From positions 25,308,658-25,372,657 of the forward strand of contig NC_134024.1 of NCBI RefSeq assembly GCF_040712315.1: a stretch of DNA of 64,000 nt, written 5' to 3'. The position numbers and the translations under genes were made by a program. The stretch's first letter is position 1, and each line of letters opens with the position of its first letter. Below are positions 11,821 through 22,738 of the stretch, piece after piece. Below the pieces are notes generated by a model, which searched no databases, was not told the DNA's origin, and saw only the letters and a list, made by a program, of their open reading frames with translations. Source of the DNA: Castanea sativa (lineage: Eukaryota; Streptophyta; Magnoliopsida; Fagales; Fagaceae).

Positions 11821-12465
11821 TGATGAAACACGAGTTCGTCAGTTGTAGTGAGGTCGTCCAGATGGGACCGGACTGATGAATCACGAGTTCGTCAGTCGTA
11901 GTGAGGTCGTCCAGACGGGACTAGAGGTCTGCTTGTGTCGCGACGGAAGAAGAAATTCTCCAGAATGGTCACCAGTGTGGTGCCTGCCACAACGTCTCCG
12001 ATGCCAAAGTTAGTACAAGGGAGTTTATAATAATAGACTATAAAAATGATTAGGGATATCTTGTCACTGTGTTCATACCTTCTGTTGGCAATGTGTGGGC
12101 TTTATATATGTTGTTCCAGATTCTAGCCGTTGTGACAGTTATTGTGGCTTTAATGCCTCTTTCAGTAACGCTTCTTGCTGAGTAATGGGGTTTTAATATG
12201 CCTTCAACAGTTCGTCCAGCTGGTTCTGTAACCGTCCGGGGTATTATTGGTGGCATTGAATGATCCTGATATCCTCGTCAGTGACATGTATACTTGTTTA
12301 GGCTCGTCTCAGAGAGTGGTCTCGTCAGTCCCATCAGATACCTTTAGTCTCGTCAGTAGTTAATCTCGTCAGTCCCATCAGATGCCTTAGTCTCGTCTGT
12401 AGTTGATCTCGTCAGTCCCATTAGATGCCTTAGTCTCTCAGTAGTTGATTTCGTCAGTCCCATCA
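11821..12465 (-). repeat. Element C 3' LTR
   Basis: 645 bp. Begins with an imperfect tandem duplication of about 54 bp (ACACGAGTTCGTCAG and GTGAGGTCGTCCAGA in each copy) and ends with four imperfect copies of a GTCTCGTCAGTCCCATCAGA-type unit. Adjacent on the minus strand at about 12466-12480 is a purine-rich CCGGGGGCAT tract, the likely polypurine site. Confidence 0.9.
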
Positions 12466-12552
12466 GATGCCCCCGGATTCTGTGGTCGTCATGATGTTCC
12501 ATGACGACCATAGAAGATGGAAGGTTTTTTTTTTTTTTATAATAATTTTTTG

Positions 12553-13095
12553 GCTACATCAATAATATACATTCATTTAGGCGGAATCTTATCACGAGGC
12601 TTCATCAGTAATGTACATCCGTCAAGGCGGAATCTTATTACCTAGCCATTCTCGATGATCTTTTGGCTTCGTCGGTAATGTACATCCGTCAAGGCGGAAT
12701 CTTATTACCTAGCCATTTTCGATGATCTTTTGGCTTCGTCGGTAATGTACATCCGTCAAGGCGGAATCTTATTACCTAGCCATTTTTTATGATCTTTTGG
12801 CTTCGTCAGTAATGTACATCCGTCAAGGCGGAATCTTATTACTTACTTCATCGGTAATGTACATCCGTCAAGGCGGAATCTTATTACCTAGCCATTTTCG
12901 ATGATCTTTTGGCTTCGTCAGTAATGTACATCCGTCAAGGCGGAATCTTATTACTTACTTCGTCGGTAATGTACATCCGTCAAGGCGGAATCTTATTACC
13001 TAGCCATTTTCAATGATCTTTTGGCTTCGTTAGTAATGTACATCCGTCAAGGCGGAATCTTATTACCTAGCCATTTTCGATGATCTTTTGTCTTC
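12553..13095. repeat. 67-bp tandem repeat inside element C
   Basis: Eight clear copies begin near 12600, 12667, 12734, 12801, 12845, 12913, 12958 and 13025, plus a diverged one near 12553. Core words: GTAATGTACATCCGTCAAGG and CGGAATCTTATTACCTAGCC. Copies at 12801 and 12913 are cut to about 44-45 bp, both ending TTACTTA. The block occupies the place where pol would be. Confidence 0.93.
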
Positions 13096-14000
13096 GTCGA
13101 TGGCCGATGATCTGGATGCTCCCTCTTTCGTCCTTTACGTTCGTCCTCCCTCTTTCCCCTTTCTTCTGTTTTCTCCATATCTTTAATGGCGGCTAGCGCG
13201 TCCTCAGCATTCATGTACTTTTGCGCCTTTAAGAGCATTTCTGCCATCGTCTTAGGTGGATTTTTTGCCAGCGAAACCACAAACTCTCTAGACTTCATGC
13301 AGCTTCCAAGGTCGTCGGTTGTACTTTGTCATCGGCGTCGTCCACTTCCGGGGTTTCTCGGGTAAAGCGTTTCACGTATGACGCAAGGTTTCTTTCTCCC
13401 GTTGCTTAACGGTGAGTAGGTGGTCCGGCTGGTCTCTTAGGACGTTGCCCTCCGACGAAATGGCGCGAAAAGGCGCTACTCAGGTTGTTCGAAGCTATCA
13501 ATGGATGAGGTTGGCAACTTTATGAATCACTCTCTTGCAGCTCCCTTAAGTGTGGTAGGGAAGGAACGACACATTATTTCATCAGGGGGCTGTTGGAGGC
13601 CTAATGTCGTCTTGAAGGTATTAAGGTGATCTTGGGGGTCCTTAAGCCGTCAAAATGCTCAAGGCGAACAGCCGAAACTTCGCCGGCCTTGGTCGTTCCA
13701 AGGCTTGCCACGGTGAAAGGAGAATGCGTGCCACGACCATTCTATCTAGGCTCTGATATGTCTTCTCCTTGATAGCATTTCTCAGTTCGTCCATCTCTTT
13801 CCTCATCTCTTGAAGAAGATTAGAATTTTGTTCGTCTAGAGTAGTGGTCCTTCGTCGGTCGCTTCTCCCATGGCTGTCTCCTTCATCCTCGCATGCAACT
13901 TTAGGCCAGATTCTCCTTATCTTTGAAAATTTGTTGTCTCATCTCACCGGTCTGCACGGTGAGTTCTTCAACGGTGGCCGCAAGAGCTTTGACTTGCTTG
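13047..14000 (-). pseudogene. Element C gag remnant
   Basis: The open piece 13298-13047 contains NPPKTMAEMLLKAQKYMNAE, a typical Gypsy gag block, followed by a charged lysine/glutamate tail. Upstream, in other frames, gag-like pieces about 13400-13660 (FVGGQR, PTTLKG-type) show frameshifts. No RNA-binding zinc knuckle or protease was seen. It may be a passive template packaged by other elements. Confidence 0.7.
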
Positions 14001-14089
14001 GGCTAAGGCCAGCGAATCTTGGTTGGACTCCATCGAATATTGAAGTTGGTAGAAACTACGCTTTCGAGCCGTTAGTACGAAAATGTCGT

Positions 14090-14107
14090 TCCCGCGGACG
14101 GCGCCCA
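14090..14107 (-). other. Element C primer-binding site
   Basis: Minus strand TGGGCGCCGTCCGCGGGA directly inside the 5' LTR. It closely resembles the primer sites of A and B (TGGCGCC core), with one extra G. Confidence 0.7.
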
Positions 14108-14109
14108 GG

Positions 14110-14751
14110 CGATGAAACACGAGTTCGTCAGTTGTAGTGAGGTCGTCCAGACGGGACCGGACTGATGAATCACGAGTTCGTCAGTCGTAGTGAGGTCGTC
14201 CAGACGGGACTAGAGGTCTACTTGTGTCGCGACGGAAGAAGAAATTCTCCAGAATGGTCACCGGTGTGGTGCACATACAACGTCTCAGATGCCAAAGTTA
14301 GTACAAGGGAGTTTATAATAATAGACTATAAAAATGATTAGGGATATCTTGTCACTGTGTTCATACCTTCTGTTGGCAATGCGTGGGCTTTATATATGTT
14401 GTTCCAGATTCTAGCCGTTGTGACAGTTATTGTGGCTTTAATGCCTCTTTCAGTAACGCTTCTTGCTGAGTAATGGGGTTTTAATATGCCTTCAACGGTT
14501 CGTCAGTGGTTACGTAACCGTCCGGGGTATTATTGGTGGCATTGAATGATCCTGATATCCTCGTCAGTGACGTGTATACTTGTTTAGGCTCGTCTCAGAG
14601 AGTGGTCTCGTCAGTCCCATCAGATACCTTTAGTCTCGTCAGTAGTTAATCTCGTCAGTCCCATTAGATGCCTTAGTCTTGTCTGTAGTTGATCTCGTCA
14701 GTCCCATCAGATGCCTTAGTCTCTCAGTAGTTGATTTCGTCAGTCCCATCA
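14110..14751 (-). repeat. Element C 5' LTR
   Basis: 642 bp, near-identical to the other LTR; roughly 15-20 differences by eye including one clustered block near 14497-14515. It starts CGATGA where the partner has TGATGA. Confidence 0.9.
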
Positions 14752-14756
14752 GTACC

Positions 14757-15300
14757 CTTGAAAAGCATCTAAAAAGATCATCTGAGGATGGCCTACAGTC
14801 GCATCCACTAATTGATCTATTCGAGGCATGGGGAAAGGGTCCTTTGGGTAAGCTTTATTTAAATCTGTGAAGTCTACACATACTCGCCACTTCCCTTTTT
14901 TTTTCTTCATCACCACTACATTAGCCAACCACTCAGGGTAAAACACCTATTTAATAGCCCTGGCCTGCTTAAGCTTGACCACCTCCTCCATGACGGCATC
15001 AAAATGGTCCTTATATGAGTGCCGAGGAGGTTGCTTTTTGGGGATGACAGATGGATTGACGTTTAAATGATGGCAAATGAAATTTGGATCCACCCCCAAA
15101 GCTTCGTAAGCGCTCCGCATAAAAACATCAATATTCTTCCTAAGAAATACCATCAGCTCTTCCTTCTCCTGAGGAGGCAACTGAACTCCGACCTGAAAAA
15201 ACTTTACCTTATCATCACCAATAATAACTTTTTCTAATTCCTCACACTTTTCCCCTCCTATCACCACATCTATAGACAACACTGCCATCCTTGATTGCTA
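14757..15300 (-). pseudogene. Element A reverse transcriptase, 5' half
   Basis: Contains GVDPNFICHHLNVNP, then KWRVCVDFTDLNKAYPKD and LDAFQGY. A stop (TAG) interrupts the frame near 14948, just before FYPEWLA. The domain continues at 10763 beyond the nested insertions. Confidence 0.87.
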
Positions 15301-15464
15301 TAAACCTTACTCAACAGAGGCCGAAGACTCACCTTCATTCTGATGTCTAATCGCAACTACCAAGCACTGCCTAGCCATAAACTAGCTCCCAACTAGCTCT
15401 TCAACCTAGTCCTATACTTCACCTTCAAGTGTAGGGTGGAAGAAACGGCCCCCATGGCATGAAG

Positions 15465-15878
15465 TCAGGGTCTTGCTACAATGGCAGTGTAAGGGAAGTA
15501 AGCATCTACCACAATGAAGTCCACCTCCACCACTTCTAAACCTGCTTGCACGGGTAATCTAATCTGGCCCCTTGGAAAAACAACTTTCTCATCGAAACCT
15601 ACCAAAGGTGAATCATAACATGCCAAGTCCTCAAGTTTCAATTTTAACCCCTTATATAAATTAGGGTACATGATCTCTGCACCGCTGCCCTGATCTACCA
15701 ACACCCTATTCACATCATACCCTCCTATCCTGAGGGTGACCACTAAGGTGTCATCATGTGGCTGCAAGGTTCCAACTTTGTCTTCATAAAAAAAACTCAA
15801 TGTTGGTCGGACCTCCATCCTACCCCTTTTTAGCTCAAGGGATGAGTCCTCTACGAGTGCCCGAGCTATAAACATCAC
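15465..15878 (-). pseudogene. Element A protease region
   Basis: Matches the protease of B, with VDQGSGAEIMYP as the active-site block (aspartate present), followed by LPVQAG and VVDAYFPYTAI. The segment itself is open, but frames before and after are broken. Confidence 0.8.
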
Positions 15879-15899
15879 CCTGGAGGGATGAGACTGGTT

Positions 15900-17201
15900 C
15901 TTCTCGGAGCAGCGAGAATAACATTAATTGTGCCTAAAGATGGTCTTGAAGAAGCATCTTTCCGAGATCCTGATCCTGCCTAACCTCCTTGCTCATTAGG
16001 CTAATATAGAAATTGCTTTAACTTTCCACTTCTGACCAGCTATTCCAGATTACTCTACAAAGTCCTGCAATCTTCTGTGATGTGTCCTCGCTCCAGGTGG
16101 TATTAGCAATAAAGGCTTTGGTTGAGCTTTGTGGAATCTCCTCCCATCTTATTTTGTCATTTGAATTATGGTTCATTCTTAATTTTTTCCAAGATTTGAT
16201 GTACTGGCTCTCGGAACGCCGTGCTGACCACTTGAGTAGCAGTAGATCCAGATTGCCCAACAAAGTCTCTTTGAGGCAGGTTATTATTGTATCTGTCTGA
16301 CCTAAAATCCCTTATATCTTGAGGGACCACCTTAGCCTTCCCCTTCCCTTGTTGTTGGTCCTTCTCAACTTGCTTATACTCATCAAAACGGTCCATGAGC
16401 TGACGCACACTTCTAGCAGGCTTCCTCGTCAAAGATTTTCTTAAATCATGCTAGGTAAGCAGGCAGGCAAACTTTGAAAGTCCTTATAGCCACATCATCA
16501 ATGTTCCTATCTATCTCATTAAACATCTCCCAATATCTATCAGAATACGTCTTTAGGGTTTCCCTTTCTCACATAGTCATAGACAATAGAGAGTCTAAGG
16601 ACAGAGGAACTCTACTGTAAGTAACAAAACGAGAACCAAACACTCTAGTAAGCTCCTTAAGCAGTTAGTAGAACCTTCCTTCAGACCATTGAATCATCTC
16701 ATCGCTATGGGCCCCAAACTGGATGGGAATACCTTGCACATCAAGGTTTCATGAACAGTCATTCTCTGGTTAAAGTAGCTAACATGTTCCACGGGGTCTG
16801 TTCTGCCATTATATATATGGTAAATGTTGGTTGTAGGGGTGTGCATGGGTCAAGTTGGGTCGGGTTGAGAGGATTTTTTGACCCAACCCACTATGGTGGG
16901 TCAAAAAAAATTCAATCAAACCCAACCCATCACATAAGTCCAACCCAACCCACATGGGTCGGGTTGAACCCATGGGTTGGACAATTTTTTTTATTTTTTT
17001 TTAAATTGAGTAGAAAAAAATATAAATATAAATATATTTAAAAACCCAAAGATTAGTATCAATGTAACTCCTTAAAGGCAAACAACACTAATGACTAAAC
17101 AACAATAGTAATTTACTAGAGTTTGTGTGAACTAATTTGTTTTTATATAGAATAAGAAGAGTTAGTTATTTTGAAAATTTTATTAATTATATAATATATT
17201 T

Positions 17202-17254
<53 letters not shown>

Positions 17255-17940
17255 TATATGGGTGGGTCGGGTTGGGTTTGAAATTTTATGACCCAAATCC
17301 AACCCAACCGCTATCAAAAAAAATTTGTAACCCAACCCAACCCAACCCACCAAGGCCTAAAATCTGACCCAATCCGGCAAGTTGGGTTGGGTTGGGTTAG
17401 GTCGGTTTTGGCGAGTTGGCGGGTTGGCTGCACACCCCTAGTTGACTGAGTAAACCACCGAGGAAGTTTTCCTCCTTCGATCTTGCGTGCAAAAAGTGAC
17501 TTAGAAATTTGATTCAAAGCTCGGCCATAGCATCATTGCCCAAACCTTTGTGAGACAGACTCTCCCTTCTCTGCCTATAATGGTGATCCTCATCACACAA
17601 AAAAGATTTGCTGGGAGGAGTCCTCAACCTGGGCCGGTAGCTATTATCACTATCATCATCGGAAGAAGGGCCAGAACTTGAAGGAGTTCCTCTACGTTGC
17701 TCGCAGCATAACCTCCTTCACAAATGGTCAATCTCCAGTTGCATGCTTCTAGTATTCTCTTCATGAAATATGTGACTCCCACTTCGAGACTGGCTCCCAC
17801 TAGTATTTGTGGTATGCACACCAACCTCTTAGTCCCTTCTTCGCTCAAGATTGAGAAACTGGTCTTGATGTTGGAAACCAACAGACTCTTCTCAGTTAGG
17901 CCTTGAACCTACCATAGTTGAACGTTGATCTCGCTAAAGC
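15900..17940 (-). pseudogene. Element A gag, degenerate
   Basis: Recognisable pieces: MDRFDEYKQVEKDQ and REPVHQILEKIK (16432-16166) match gag of B; more N-terminal pieces lie at about 17620-17520, and further ones at about 16800-16440 in shifting frames. It is interrupted by a MITE at 16834-17440. Confidence 0.75.
16834..17440. mobile_element. hAT-like MITE in gag of A
   Basis: 607 bp, terminal inverted repeats TAGGGGTGTGCA / TGCACACCCCTA, flanked by GTTGGTTG (16826-16833) and GTTGACTG (17441-17448), an 8-bp duplication with two mismatches. Inside are many GGGTTGGGT-type words on both arms and a TA microsatellite (about 17205-17250). No transposase. Confidence 0.85.
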
Positions 17941-17947
17941 TCAACAT

Positions 17948-17965
17948 TTCCCACAAATGGCGCCA
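17948..17965 (-). other. Element A primer-binding site
   Basis: Minus strand TGGCGCCATTTGTGGGAA, two bases inside the 5' LTR. The TGGCGCC start pairs with the 3' end of a plant tRNA ending GGCGCCA, as in many Tat elements. Confidence 0.8.
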
Positions 17966-17967
17966 AT

Positions 17968-18745
17968 CGTAAGGGCGCGATTTGGATCCTAAGCCCAAAA
18001 GGTAAAAGAATCTAGGCCCAAAGAGCTCAATACAATGAATTTCTAGAGAATGGGTTAGAAACTATGCTTTAATAAGTTGGACAACAATTATAGTGGATCT
18101 AGATGACAAGAAAACAAAGATACACAGGTTTTACTCAAAGAAAATCTTCCTCGGCATAGTCTGAGGAGGATAGTTCTTGTATATATTTCTTTTAAATTTG
18201 GTTACAAGTCCAGTTCTTATTGCTACAGTGTTTTTCTCCGTAGATTATCAGATGCCGCCCTGTAAAGGGGGTCTTTCTTCCTTATATTCTCCTGTTTTTC
18301 TTCATCTCCACCCTCCACGTGTAAGTCAAGTTGCTTACTTTGATCGTTGTCCCATCAACACCTTCTTGAAGTCTTTAGGAGTAACTATTAGGCTAAATAT
18401 CACTGTTCTGGTGTCACCTCCACATTAATGCGGCCAGAGAGTTAGCTGCAGAGCCTTTAATGCAGTGGTAGCAGCTTTCTCTTAGATATTTCTTAGCTTC
18501 CCTTTGTTTTATTCCCTCCTAATGTTTATCCTTACCAGTAGAATTGTCCGGAGTATTGCCCTTAATGGTAAATCAAATCTTTTGACCTCTGCTTTACCAA
18601 GCCGAGGAGGCATTTCTCCTCGAACTACCTTCCATAATTCACTGATTTGTACTTTTTCACAACCATCTACTTGTCATCAGACTACTAAATGTCCTCAAAT
18701 AAGGCCCACGGCCCAAATTACATTCCTGGACATTCTATCCCTTCA
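17968..18745 (-). repeat. Element A 5' LTR
   Basis: 778 bp, ends CTTCA followed by target repeat GCACA (18746-18750). Begins CGTAAGG where the partner begins TGTAAGG. Confidence 0.92.
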
Positions 18746-18826
18746 GCACAAAATTGGATTCTAATTTCAAATTATAATTGAACTTTTTCTTAGCTTTGCC
18801 TATTAATATATATATAAATATATAGA
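18746..18826 (-). mobile_element. Helitron-like unit H5, right part
   Basis: Continues the repeat cut by element A: GCACAAAATTGGATTCTAAT matches 2008-2027 in H4. On the minus strand it starts TCTATATATTTATATA at 18826. Joining across A rebuilds the pre-insertion site. Confidence 0.55.
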
Positions 18827-19925
18827 TATATAAATTGTCAATATAAATTACATATTTCACGTCTTAAATGTAAAAATTAATAATAATAAAAAATGCAAAT
18901 ACCATATATATATGTGAAATGAGAGGTGCTATGTCCACAACATTTTTACAACATTTTTACAACAAATCATAGGTGGTTAGTTGTTATTGGTTCAAATTTG
19001 AACCTAACACTAAGATTACTTTTTTGCCCCAAGAATAACAACCAGTAACATCCTACCACTTAGGATTTGTTGTAAAAATGTTGTAAAAATGTTGTGGACA
19101 TATCATTTCTCATGTGAAATTATAGATATTAAGTACATTAATTAATGTTTAGCAAAAAAAGTACATTAATTAATGTTAGAGAACAAGTATCATTATCTAT
19201 AGTTAATGGTTGTTAGAAACTAGTTAGAAGATAAGAAAATGCTAAAAGTACTACAATTAAATTTACAATCGTACGTGGTAAAAATAGAATTAGTGTTAGT
19301 TAAACAACGTAATAAATAAATGTTTGAATTACATTTTTAGTAATAAATAAATATTTGAATTACCTTTTTAAAATTAGCAGTATGCCAAATTTGCTACCAA
19401 TTTATTTTTTAGTTTAAAATTTGCTACTGTTAGTTATTTTAAAATTGGATCTAAACATCCTTGGGGAAAAAAAAAATGAAGAGCGTCTCTACTCCAGCTT
19501 TAATACGGAATCTCTGTGTATATATGGAACTTAAATTGTTTTCATCATTTAATCTTAATTTATATAATTTTTTAAAACAAGCTAACTGTTTTTCCATTAT
19601 TTTCTATTTTCAAGCAATTATTATATTTTAGTCAACTGAATATTCAGCAAAAACATTCAAATCTACAAACGGTATAAAACCACCAATCTTAAAGTGCTAT
19701 TAGATAAAAGGGACTTCAACCATGAACAACCATTACAGCTACACAAAACCATGACTTCCCTTGTAGTCGGATTAATTAAGTGATCAAATGACTCAAATCC
19801 TAGCATGGACAATCCCTCATAAGAGATAGAAATACCATTTATAATGGATAATTAAAACCTTAGACAACAGGCCAAACTCGAATGATGTGCATTCTGCAAC
19901 CTATATATATATATGGCATAGTGAA
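18827..19925. other. Intergenic DNA with one MITE
   Basis: AT-rich. Apart from the MITE at 18921-19112 and the likely 3' untranslated sequence of the gene to the right, I see nothing. Confidence 0.5.
18921..19112. mobile_element. MITE, family M1, copy 1
   Basis: 192 bp with long inverted ends built on TGTCCACAACATTTTTACAA, flanked by TGTGAAAT on both sides (18913-18920, 19113-19120), an 8-bp duplication typical of hAT. Same family at 35935-36114; related degenerate copies near 39370 and 42276. Confidence 0.85.
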
Positions 19926-20722
19926 TCAATTGTCGTATTCTTCATCATCTTCATCATCATCAGAATCCGGCTGCGGATCAGCCACTTTTAGCTTCATCAA
20001 ACTCTCAATAGGAGCCAAACCCTAAAACCATGATAAATAACTTTTCACATCAAATTAAGATATTAAATTAGAAATGTTACATAGGTTTCTGCTAGATTAC
20101 AGTACGAGTTGATGACAAAGATTTAGCTCAAATTGGAGGGTGGAGACAACACATGTTACAACTTACAGTGATGAGAAGAATGACTTACAATATTTCAAAC
20201 AGTACATTACATTTATATGTATATATGTTGATTATGCCACATTGCCACATTCATACTTGAACAAATTCACAAACTTTATAACCAAATAATAAAAATTTAA
20301 CATGAATACCAGAAATGAGAACTTGATATCCTAGATATAAGATGGTTATGCTAAATTTATGTATAGCCTAAACATCAAAAACTGATGACATAAACTAGAT
20401 ATATTATTTGAATTTACCTCAAGAAATAATCTTAGTGCTTCTTCTTTGGTATGTTTATTTATTATTTCCAGGGCTGCCTTCTGCATTTATCAAACTTTCC
20501 AGTTAATATGAAACGACAAAAACCATCACATTATGAAAAGAAAAAAATGAAAAAAAAAAAAAAAAAAAAAAAAAAAGAAGAAGAAGAAGAGTGGCATTTT
20601 CAAACCCTGGCTGAGTCCAGTTCCTCTTGAAGCAAGGTTTTTGGTTCAGTATCAATGGAGGACTTCCTCTCAAGCTTATTATCAGTAGATGAAAGTGGTG
20701 GTACTGATGGTTTTTGATCCAT
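19926..20722 (-). CDS. Small acidic-tailed plant protein of unknown function, three exons
   Basis: Joined from exon 20722-20606 (117 nt), exon 20480-20418 (63 nt) and exon 20021-19926 (96 nt), all phase 0, giving 91 residues. Introns have GT-AG ends: GTTTGA...GCAG (125 nt, with a long pyrimidine tract) and GTAAAT...TTAG (396 nt). The ATG at 20722-20720 opens MDQKPSVPPLSS. The middle exon encodes a predicted helix (KAALEIINKHTKEEALRLFL). The C-terminus is strongly acidic (DSDDDEDDEEYDN) and ends at TGA 19928-19926. The protein has no signal peptide or membrane segment. I do not recognise the family. Frame is continuous over all three exons, which supports a real gene, but it is short and unproven. 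Confidence 0.75.
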
Positions 20723-21250
20723 TCTAGATCCTTTTACACTTGTGTATAGAGAATAGCACTTGTGTATAGAGAATAGCACTTGTGTTTGTATAGTTAATAA
20801 TATAGGGCTTGTGTTGACTGTTGTAATTAAGGGGTCATTAATAGACGAACAACCCCAGCTGTGCTCTAAACATAATAATGAAGTATGAACGTGGCAGCCA
20901 TGGTGGGAGAGGTACAGAAAATCGCATACAAATGGCAATGATACAGCTAAAAGAGTATGTGACGGTACAACCGTAAAAGGTGCGCTAGATTACAGGTTCT
21001 AAGAGCTTAGTATAGTTTGGGGAGTAGACGTCTGTCTTTTCGTGTTTATGTGCGCGTGTCAATCACTTGCATTGCCAATTGCCAATTGCCAATTGCCATT
21101 GCCTTGCTAGCTGGGCTCGGTGCCTCCCTCATTGCCAAAAACCGAGGGGATATCCATTCAGAAATACGTTTAACCCTTTACTCTTTCTTTCTCCCTTTGA
21201 TTATTGTCTTTTTTTTTTATAGCCTCTCTTAATTATGACCAAACATTCAC
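20723..21250 (-). promoter_or_regulatory. Upstream region of the small gene
   Basis: Holds the likely leader, with a 20-bp direct duplication (TTGTGTATAGAGAATAGCAC, about 20740-20780). At about 21072-21100 there are three tandem CCAATTG units, each a CCAAT box, and a TGGGCT (site II-like) word at about 21112. Higher GC than the surroundings. Promoter role is inferred. Confidence 0.5.
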
Positions 21251-22324
21251 TTATAAACTATTCTAAATTTTCTTGTTAGCAACTCTATGAACTTGAGATG
21301 GGGTGGCTCAAATTGTTGAAATATAAAAATATTCAGAACAAATAAAGAGAATGTGAAATAGAGAACATAGAGAATTAGCATAATTCAGCTTGTATCTATA
21401 ATAAAAAGTCGAAAAGGAAGACAAATGTGGTAACCATGAAACCTAGCACATGGTATTACAAAATTTTCAAAATGTCATGGTATTATATACAAAACCATGA
21501 TTGAAAGTATTTATGGTAATTTCATAATATATTAAGGTTATGTTTGGTGTACATTTTTTGTTTTCTATTTTCAAATTTTTGTTTTGGGGAATATAAAGAA
21601 AAAATAATTTTCTTATATTTTTTAAATCAAAAACATGTTTGGTTAGTTGAAATTAAAAAAAAAATTAAAGAAAAAAATAGAAAATACTAAAATATATTGT
21701 TACTATGATTTGAACTCTAATACTAAATCATTAAATGAAACAAATTCATTAAATTAAATGCATATTTTCATTAACTTTTGAACATTAGAAACTAAAAACA
21801 GTCTTTTGTATATTTTCAGTTTCCTTCACAAATTAAGTTTTAAGAATAGTTTTTATTTTCTATCCATTTTAAATTGCCAAACAAGATTTTTAGTCTCGAA
21901 AATAGAAAAAAAATTTTGAAAATAGAAAATAAGAGGAAAAAATAATTACCAAGCATACCCTAATATTTCCACCAAACTCAAGGTGAATATTTAAAAACAA
22001 ACCGTAAATCTAGAGTTGAAATCACCAATAAAAACCTGCAACCAAGCTATCACCCAAAAGGACACTCTACTAAAGACGGAAGTTGGGATGAGGCAACTTA
22101 TGTGACGGTGAAATCACCAATTAGGAAAGAAATTGTTAGGGAGGACACCGAGGTTCAAGAAAGAAAAGTAGGGTTTTTTTTTTTTATGTGAGAAAAATAG
22201 GGTTTTCAATTCTAAAAGCATGACTCTAATACCATATCAAAATATAAAAATATTAAGAACAAATAAGAAAGAAAAAAATATAGAGCTTCAATTTTAATTA
22301 ATACCCCATCCACAATATAAGAAC
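21251..22324. other. Intergenic DNA with one MITE-like element
   Basis: AT-rich. 21532-21965 has imperfect inverted ends (ATTAAGGTTATGTTTGGT / ACCAAGCATACCCTAAT). Otherwise nothing recognised. Confidence 0.5.
21532..21965. mobile_element. MITE-like element with GTTTGGT ends
   Basis: About 430 bp. The inverted ends match at about 14 of 17 positions, and the interior has runs of TTTTCTATTTTC on one side and GAAAATAGAAAAT on the other. No coding; target duplication not clear. Confidence 0.6.
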
Positions 22325-22738
22325 AAAATTTAGTTGCAAGATTGGTTGTAACCTTAAACAAAAATTTACCCAATAAAATAAATATTACTGTATATTTTAA
22401 AATTTTAACTATTACATTACATGTTCTTTACACTCTTAATACATATATCAAATTTTGTGTCAATCGGATATTTACTATATAATCTATAAACTTATATTTA
22501 ATGCGTAATTTTAAATTACAAGAACTTGCAATTTAAAAAATTATTGATGACATAGCTATTGATTTTAAATTTTCTTGAAATTTTGCAAACATGAAGGATA
22601 TAAGATGAAGATATAATCCAATAGCAAATTTGCCAAAATTCACCTCCAACAAAAAGATATTGAATGAATTTGTAGTTTAAAGTTACAACCGATTTTGTAG
22701 CTAAATTTTGTCCAAAATATAAAGCCTAGAACAATATA
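22325..22738 (+). mobile_element. MITE family X, copy 1
   Basis: Ends AAATTTAGTTGCAAGATTGG and CCGATTTTGTAGCTAAATTT are inverted. The interior is the reverse complement, with many changes, of 25148-25500. Confidence 0.65.

Larger units (their letters stand above)
11821..14751 (-). mobile_element. Element C: gag-only, non-autonomous LTR retrotransposon nested in A
   Basis: LTRs at 11821-12465 and 14110-14751, TGATGA...CATCA, flanked by the direct repeat GTACC (11816-11820 and 14752-14756). The internal region is only about 1.6 kb and holds a decayed gag and a tandem-repeat block; no protease, reverse transcriptase or integrase. The primer site beside the right LTR gives the minus orientation. 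It landed about 26 bp from the solo LTR in reverse transcriptase of A. Confidence 0.92.
2348..18745 (-). mobile_element. Element A: old Tat-type Ty3/Gypsy retrotransposon, degenerate, with nested insertions
   Basis: LTRs lie at 2348-3149 and 17968-18745, flanked by the direct repeat GCACA on both sides. Domain order on the minus strand is gag, protease, reverse transcriptase, RNase H, a second archaeal-type RNase H, integrase, then a 3' region with tandem repeats and a plus-strand antisense gene. This domain set is typical of the Tat lineage. Stops, frameshifts and catalytic substitutions mark it as dead. The LTRs differ by several percent by eye (about 16 differences in the first 220 bases), so it is clearly older than element B. 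Nested inside are a solo LTR, LTR element C, a MITE and a fragment of another Gypsy element. Confidence 0.92.

Noticed and set aside
11821..11930. CTGATGA and GAAAC words in the C LTR, like a hammerhead ribozyme (retrozyme)
   Set aside because: The words overlap (CTGATGAAAC-type) and are not separated by a stem; I could not draw the three helices. The element also has gag and a normal primer site.
16751..17041. 96-residue open frame with GGGTTGG-coded repeats
   Set aside because: Falls across the end of the hAT-like MITE; a by-product of its repeats.
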